DNA from: Panopea generosa
Taxonomy: Eukaryota; Mollusca; Bivalvia; Adapedonta; Hiatellidae
NCBI GenBank assembly: GCA_029582155.1
Contig: CM055895.1
Span: 19,641,004 to 19,705,003, forward strand
DNA length: 64,000 nucleotides
Direction of reading: 5' to 3'
Below are positions 59,017-64,000 of the stretch, piece after piece. The notes under the pieces were generated by a model that made no database searches, was not told the DNA's origin, and saw only the letters and a program-made list of their open reading frames with translations. The translations under genes and the position numbers were made by a program. How positions within the stretch are numbered: the stretch's first letter is position 1; every line of letters starts with the position of its first letter.

Positions 59017-62000
59017 GTTGCTTTATTAATTGGTGACAAGTATTTCAATGGGCTATGTGTTTGTATTAGATGGAGCTATGCATGGTGTTGCTTTATTAAT
59101 TGGTGACACGTATTTCAATGGACTATGTGTTTGTGTTAGATGGAGCTATGAATGGCGTTGCTTTATTAATTGGTGACAAGTTTTTCAATGGACTATGTGT
59201 TTGTGTTAGATGGAGCTATGCATGGTGTTGCTTTATTAATTGGTGACACGTTTTTCAATGGACTATGTGTTCGTGTTAGATGGAGCTATGCATGGTGTTG
59301 CTTTATAAATTGGTAACACGTATTTCAATGGACTATGTGTTTGTGTTAGATGGAGCTATGCATGGTGTTGCTTTATTAATTGGTGACACATTTTTCAATG
59401 GACTATGTTTGTATTAGATGGAACTATGCATGGTGTTGCTTTATTATTTGGTGACAAGTTTTTCAATGGACTATGTGTTTTTGTTAGATGGAGTTATGCA
59501 TGGCGTTGCTTTATTAATTGGTGACACGTATTTCAATGGACTATGTGTTTGTGGTAGATGGAGCTATGCATGGTGTTGCTTTATTAATTGGTGACACGTT
59601 TTTCAATGGACTATGTTTGTATTAGATGGAACTATGCATGGTGTTGCTTTATTATTTGGTGACAAGTTTTTCAATGGACTATGTGTTTTTGCTAGATGGA
59701 GCTATGCATGGCGTTGCTTTATTAATTGGTGACACGTATTTCAATGGACTATGTGTTTGTGGTAGATGGAGCTATGCATGGCGTTGCTTTATTAATTAGT
59801 GACAAGTTTTTCAATGGTTTATGTGTTTGTGTTAGATGGAGCTATGCAAGGTGTTGCTTTATTAATTGGTGACACGTATTTCAATGGACTATGTGTTTGT
59901 ATTAGATGGAGCTATGCATGGCGTTGCTTTATTAATTGGTGACACGTATTTCAATGGACTATGTGTTTGTGTTAGATGGAGCTATGCATGGTGTTGCTTT
60001 ATTTATTGGTGACACGTTTTTCAATGGACTATGTGTTTGTGTTAGATGGAGCTATGCATGGTGTTGCTTTATTAATTGGTGACACGTTTTTCAATGGACT
60101 ATGTGTTTGTGTTAGATAGAGCTATACATGGCGTTGCTTTATTAATTGGTGACACGTATTTCAATTGACTATGTGTTTGTGTTAGATGGAGCTTTGCATG
60201 GTGTTGCTTTATTAATTGGTGACAAGTGTTTCAATGGACTTTGTGTTTTTGTTAGATGGAGCTATGCATGGCGTTGCTTTATTAATTGGTGACACGTATT
60301 TCAATGGACTATGTGTTTGTGTTAGATGGAGCTATGCATGGTGTTGCTTATTAATTGGTGACACGTATTTCAATTGACTATGTGTTTGTGTTAGATGGAG
60401 CTATGCATGGTGTTGCTTTATTAATTGGTGACAGGTATTTCAATAGACTATGTGTTTGTGTGAGATGGAGCTATGCATGGTGTTGCTTTATGAATTGGTG
60501 ACACGTATTTCAATGGACTATGTGTTTGTGTTAGATGGAGCTATGCATGGTGTTGCTTTATGAATTGGTGACAAGTTTTTCAATGGACTATGTGTTTTTG
60601 TTAGATGGAGCTATGCATGGTGTTGCTTTATTAATTTGTGACACGTATTTCAATGGACTATGTGTTTGTGGTAGATGGAGCTATGCATGGTGTTGCTTTA
60701 TGAATTGGTGACAAGTTTTTTAATTGACTATGTGTTTTTTGTTAGATGGAGCTATGCATGGCGTTGCTTTATTAATTGGTGACACGTTTTTCAATGGACT
60801 ATGTGTTTGTGTTAGATGGAGCTATGCATGGTGTTGCTTATTAACTGGTGACACGTATTTCAATGGACTATGTGTTTGTGTTAGATAGAGCTATACATGG
60901 TGTTGCTTTATTAATTGGTGACAGGTATTTCAATGGACTATGTGTTTGTGTTAGATGGAGCTATGCATGGTGTTGCTTTATTAATTGGTGACACGTATTT
61001 CAATGGACTTTGTGTTTTTGTTAGATGGAGCTATGCATGGTGTTGCTTTATTAATTGGTGACACATTTTTCAATGGACTATGTTTGTATTAGATGGAACT
61101 ATGCATGGTGTTGCTTTATTATTTGGTGACAAGTTTTTCAATGGACTATGTGTTTTTGTTAGATGGAGCTATGCATGGCGTTGCTTTATTAATTGGTGAC
61201 ACGTATTTCAATGGACTATGTGTTTGTGTTAGATGGAGCTATGCATGGCGTTGCTTTATTAATTGGTGACACGTATTTCAATGGACTATGTGTTTGTGTT
61301 AGATGGAGCTATGCATGGTGTTGCTTATTAATTGGTGACAGGTATTTCAATGGACTATGTGTTTGTGTTAGATGGAGCTATGCATGGTGTTGCTTTATTA
61401 ATTGGTGACAGGTATTTCAATAGACTATGTGTTTGTGTTAGATGGAGCTATGCATGGTGTTGCTTTATGAATTGGTGACACGTATTTCAATGGACTATGT
61501 GTTTGTGTTAGATGGAGCTATGCATGGTGTTGCTTTATGAATTGGTGACAAGTTTTTCAATGGACTATGTGTTTTTGTTAGATGGAGCTATGCATGGTGT
61601 TGCTTTATTAATTTGTGACACGTATTTCAATGGACTATGTGTTTGTGGTAGATGGAGCTATGCATGGTGTTGCTTTATGAATTGGTGACAAGTGTTTTAA
61701 TGGACTATGTGTTTTTTGTTAGATGGAGCTATGCATGGCGTTGCTTTATGAATTGGTGACACGTTTTTCAATGGACTATGTGTTTGTGTTAGATGGAGCT
61801 ATGCATGGTGTTGCTTATTAATTGGTGACACGTATTTCAATGGACTATGTGTTTGTGTTAGATGGAGCTATACATGGCGTTGCTTTATTAATTGGTGACA
61901 GGTATTTCAATGGACTATGTGTTTGTGTTAGATGGAGCTATGCATGGTGTTGCTTTATTAATTGGTGACACGTATTTCAATGGACTATGTGTTTTTGTTA

Positions 62001-64000
62001 GATGGAGCTATGCATGGTGTTGCTTTATTAATTGGTGACACATTTTTCAATGGAATATGTTTGTATTAGATGGAACTATGCATGCTGTTGCTTTATTATT
62101 TGGTGACAAGTTTTTCAATGGACTATGTGTTTTTGTTATATGGAGATATGCATGGCGTTGCTTTATTAATTGGTGACACGTATTTCAATGGACTATGTGT
62201 TTGTGGTAGATGGAGCTATGCATGGTGTTGCTTTATTAATTGGTGACACGTTTTTCAATGGACTATGTTTGTATTAGATGGAACTATGCATGGTGTTGCT
62301 TTATTATTTGGTGACAAGTTTTTCAATGGACTATGTGTTTTTTTTAGATGGAGCTATGCATGGCGTTGCTTTATTAATTGGTGACACGTATTTCAATGGA
62401 CTATGTGTTTGTGGTAGATGGAGCTATGCATGGCGTTGCTTCATTAATTAGTGACAAGTTTTTCAATGGACTATGTGTTTGTGTTAGATGGAGCTATGCA
62501 TGGTGTTGCTTTATTAATTGGTGACAGGTATTTCAATGGACTATGTGTTTATATTAGATGGAGCTATGCATTGCGTTGCTTTATTAATTGGTGACACGTA
62601 TTTCAATGGACTATGTGTTTGTGTTAGATGGAGCTATGCATGGTGTTGCTTTATTAATTGGTGACACGTTTTTCAATGGACTATGTGTTTGTGTTAGATG
62701 GAGCAATGCATGGTGTTGCTTTATTAATTGGTGACAAGTTTTTCAATGGACTATGTCTGTATTAGATGGAACTATGCATGGTGTTGCTTTATTAATTGCT
62801 GACAAGTTTTTCAATGGACTATGTGTTTTTGTTAGATGGAGCTATGCATGGCGTTGTTTTATTAATTGGTGATACGTATTTCAATGGACTATGTGTTTTT
62901 GTTAGATGGAGCTATGCATGGTGTTGCTTTATTAATTGGTGACACGTATTTCAATGGACTATGTGTTTGTGTTAGATAGAGCTATACATGGCGTTGCTTT
63001 ATTAATTGGTGACACGTATTTCAATGGACTATGTGTTTGTGTTAGATGGAGCTATGCATGGTGTTGCTTTATGAATTGGTGACAAGTTTTTCAATGGACT
63101 ATGTGTTTTTGTTAGATGGAGCTATGCATGGTGTTGCTTTATTAATTTGTGACACGTATTTCAATGGACTATGTGTTTGTGGTAGATGGAGCTATGCATG
63201 GTGTTGCTTTATTAATTGGTGACACGTATTTCAATGGACTATGTGTTTGTGTTAGATGGAGCTATGCATGGTGTTGCTTTATGAATTGGTGACACGTATT
63301 TCAATGGACTATGTGTTTGTGTTAGATGGAGCTATGCATGGGGTTGCTTTATGAATTGGTGACAAGTTTTTCAATGGACTATGTGTTTTTGTTAGATGGA
63401 GCTATGCATGGTGTTTCTTTATTAATTTGTGACACGTATTTCAATGGACTATGTGTTTGTGTTAGATGGAGCTATGCATGGTGTTGCTTTATGAATTGGT
63501 GACAAGTTTTTCAATGGACTATGTGTTTTTTGTTAGATGGAGCTATGCATGGCGTTGCTTTATTAATTGTGACACGTATTTCAATGGACTATGTGTTTGT
63601 GTTAGATGGAGCTATGCATGGTGTTGCTTTATTAATTGGTGACACGTATTTCAATGGACTATGTGTTTGTGTTAGATAGAGCTATACATGGCGTTGCTTT
63701 ATTAATTGGTGACAAGTATTTCAATGGACTACGTGTTTGTGTTAGATGGAGCTATGCATGGTGTTGCTTTATTAATTGGTGACACGTATTTCAATGGACT
63801 ATGTGTTTTTGTTAGATGGAGCTATACATGGCGTTGCTTTATTAATTGGTGACACGTATTTCAATGGACTGTGTGTTTTTGTTAGATGGAGCTATACATG
63901 GTGTTGCTTTATTGATTGGTGACACGTATTTCAATGGACAATGTGTTTGTGTTAGATGGAGCTATACATGGCGTTGCTTTATTAATTGGTGACACGTATT
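59017..64000. repeat. Satellite-like array, 70 bp unit, about 71 copies, open at the window end
   Basis: The unit contains GTTGCTTTATTAATTGGTGA, CACGTATTTCAATGGACTAT, GTGTTTGTGTTAGATGGAGC and TATGCATGGT. Two main versions occur (ACACGTATTTC with GTTTGTG; ACAAGTTTTTC with GTTTTTG), plus a shorter one with ATGTTTGTATTAGATGGAAC. Marker units recur at about 977 bp (14 units), showing higher-order structure: ACAGGTATTTCAATAGAC at about 60430 and 61409, and ACACATTTTTCAATGGA at about 61063 and 62039. The array continues beyond base 64000, so its true length is unknown. Confidence 0.97.

Noticed and set aside
1..64000. A prokaryotic-type defence or biosynthetic system
   Set aside because: No operon, no clustered genes and no bacterial coding density. 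The novelty here is in repeat and transposon structure.

Overview
The window looks like nuclear DNA of a bivalve mollusc. It is AT-rich, almost free of genes, and carries eukaryotic features: GT-AG intron boundaries, poly(A) signals, tRNA-derived SINEs ending in an ATCA-type tail, a dead DD34D mariner, and short interspersed families with phrases I associate with bivalve genomes (for example AAGGGCCATAACTCTG). The phylum is an inference from repeat style; the species is not identified. No prokaryotic operon, CRISPR array or rRNA is present.

The dominant content is tandem repeats. About 17 arrays with unit lengths near 22, 25, 29, 31, 32, 35, 40, 46, 47, 49, 53, 60 and 70 bp cover roughly 29 kb, about 45% of the window. 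The largest are at 8030-11170 (46 bp), 20296-23110 (40 bp), 31522-35300 (35 bp), 42532-46976 (60 bp), 50190-52055 (39/54 bp, inside an intron) and 59017-64000 (70 bp, running off the end). Nearly all long open frames come from these arrays, because units of 60 bp and similar lengths without stop codons stay open in several frames; I do not call them genes.

Between the arrays lie small mobile elements. There is one tRNA-derived SINE family (seven copies or fragments) and a second tRNA-like family (two copies). A SINE-like dispersed family, called family A here, has five copies. There are also a piggyBac-type MITE flanked by TTAA, a palindromic foldback MITE, a probable hAT-type MITE, a 2.5 kb inverted-repeat element with an expanded minisatellite, and a mariner pseudogene interrupted by a SINE with a 12 bp target-site duplication.

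The best protein-coding evidence is a two-exon plus-strand gene: exon 1 ending at 49378 with a GTAAGT donor, a 3.3 kb intron, and exon 2 at 52705-53696, followed by two AATAAA signals. The joined protein is about 342 aa, polar, and not recognised. A second candidate is a minus-strand first exon at 31381-31304 that encodes a signal peptide and ends at a GTAAGT donor; its remaining exons were not found.

The most interesting signal is how the arrays arise. The 60 bp satellite at 42.5-47.0 kb lies inside a family A copy, and its unit equals exactly the 60 bp between two ACACTGG-type direct repeats in unexpanded family A copies at 2.1 kb and 12.3 kb. Two other family A copies directly abut different arrays. 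The piggyBac MITE and the 2.5 kb inverted-repeat element also carry private minisatellites. Together this suggests that small transposons in this genome act as seeds for satellite arrays.
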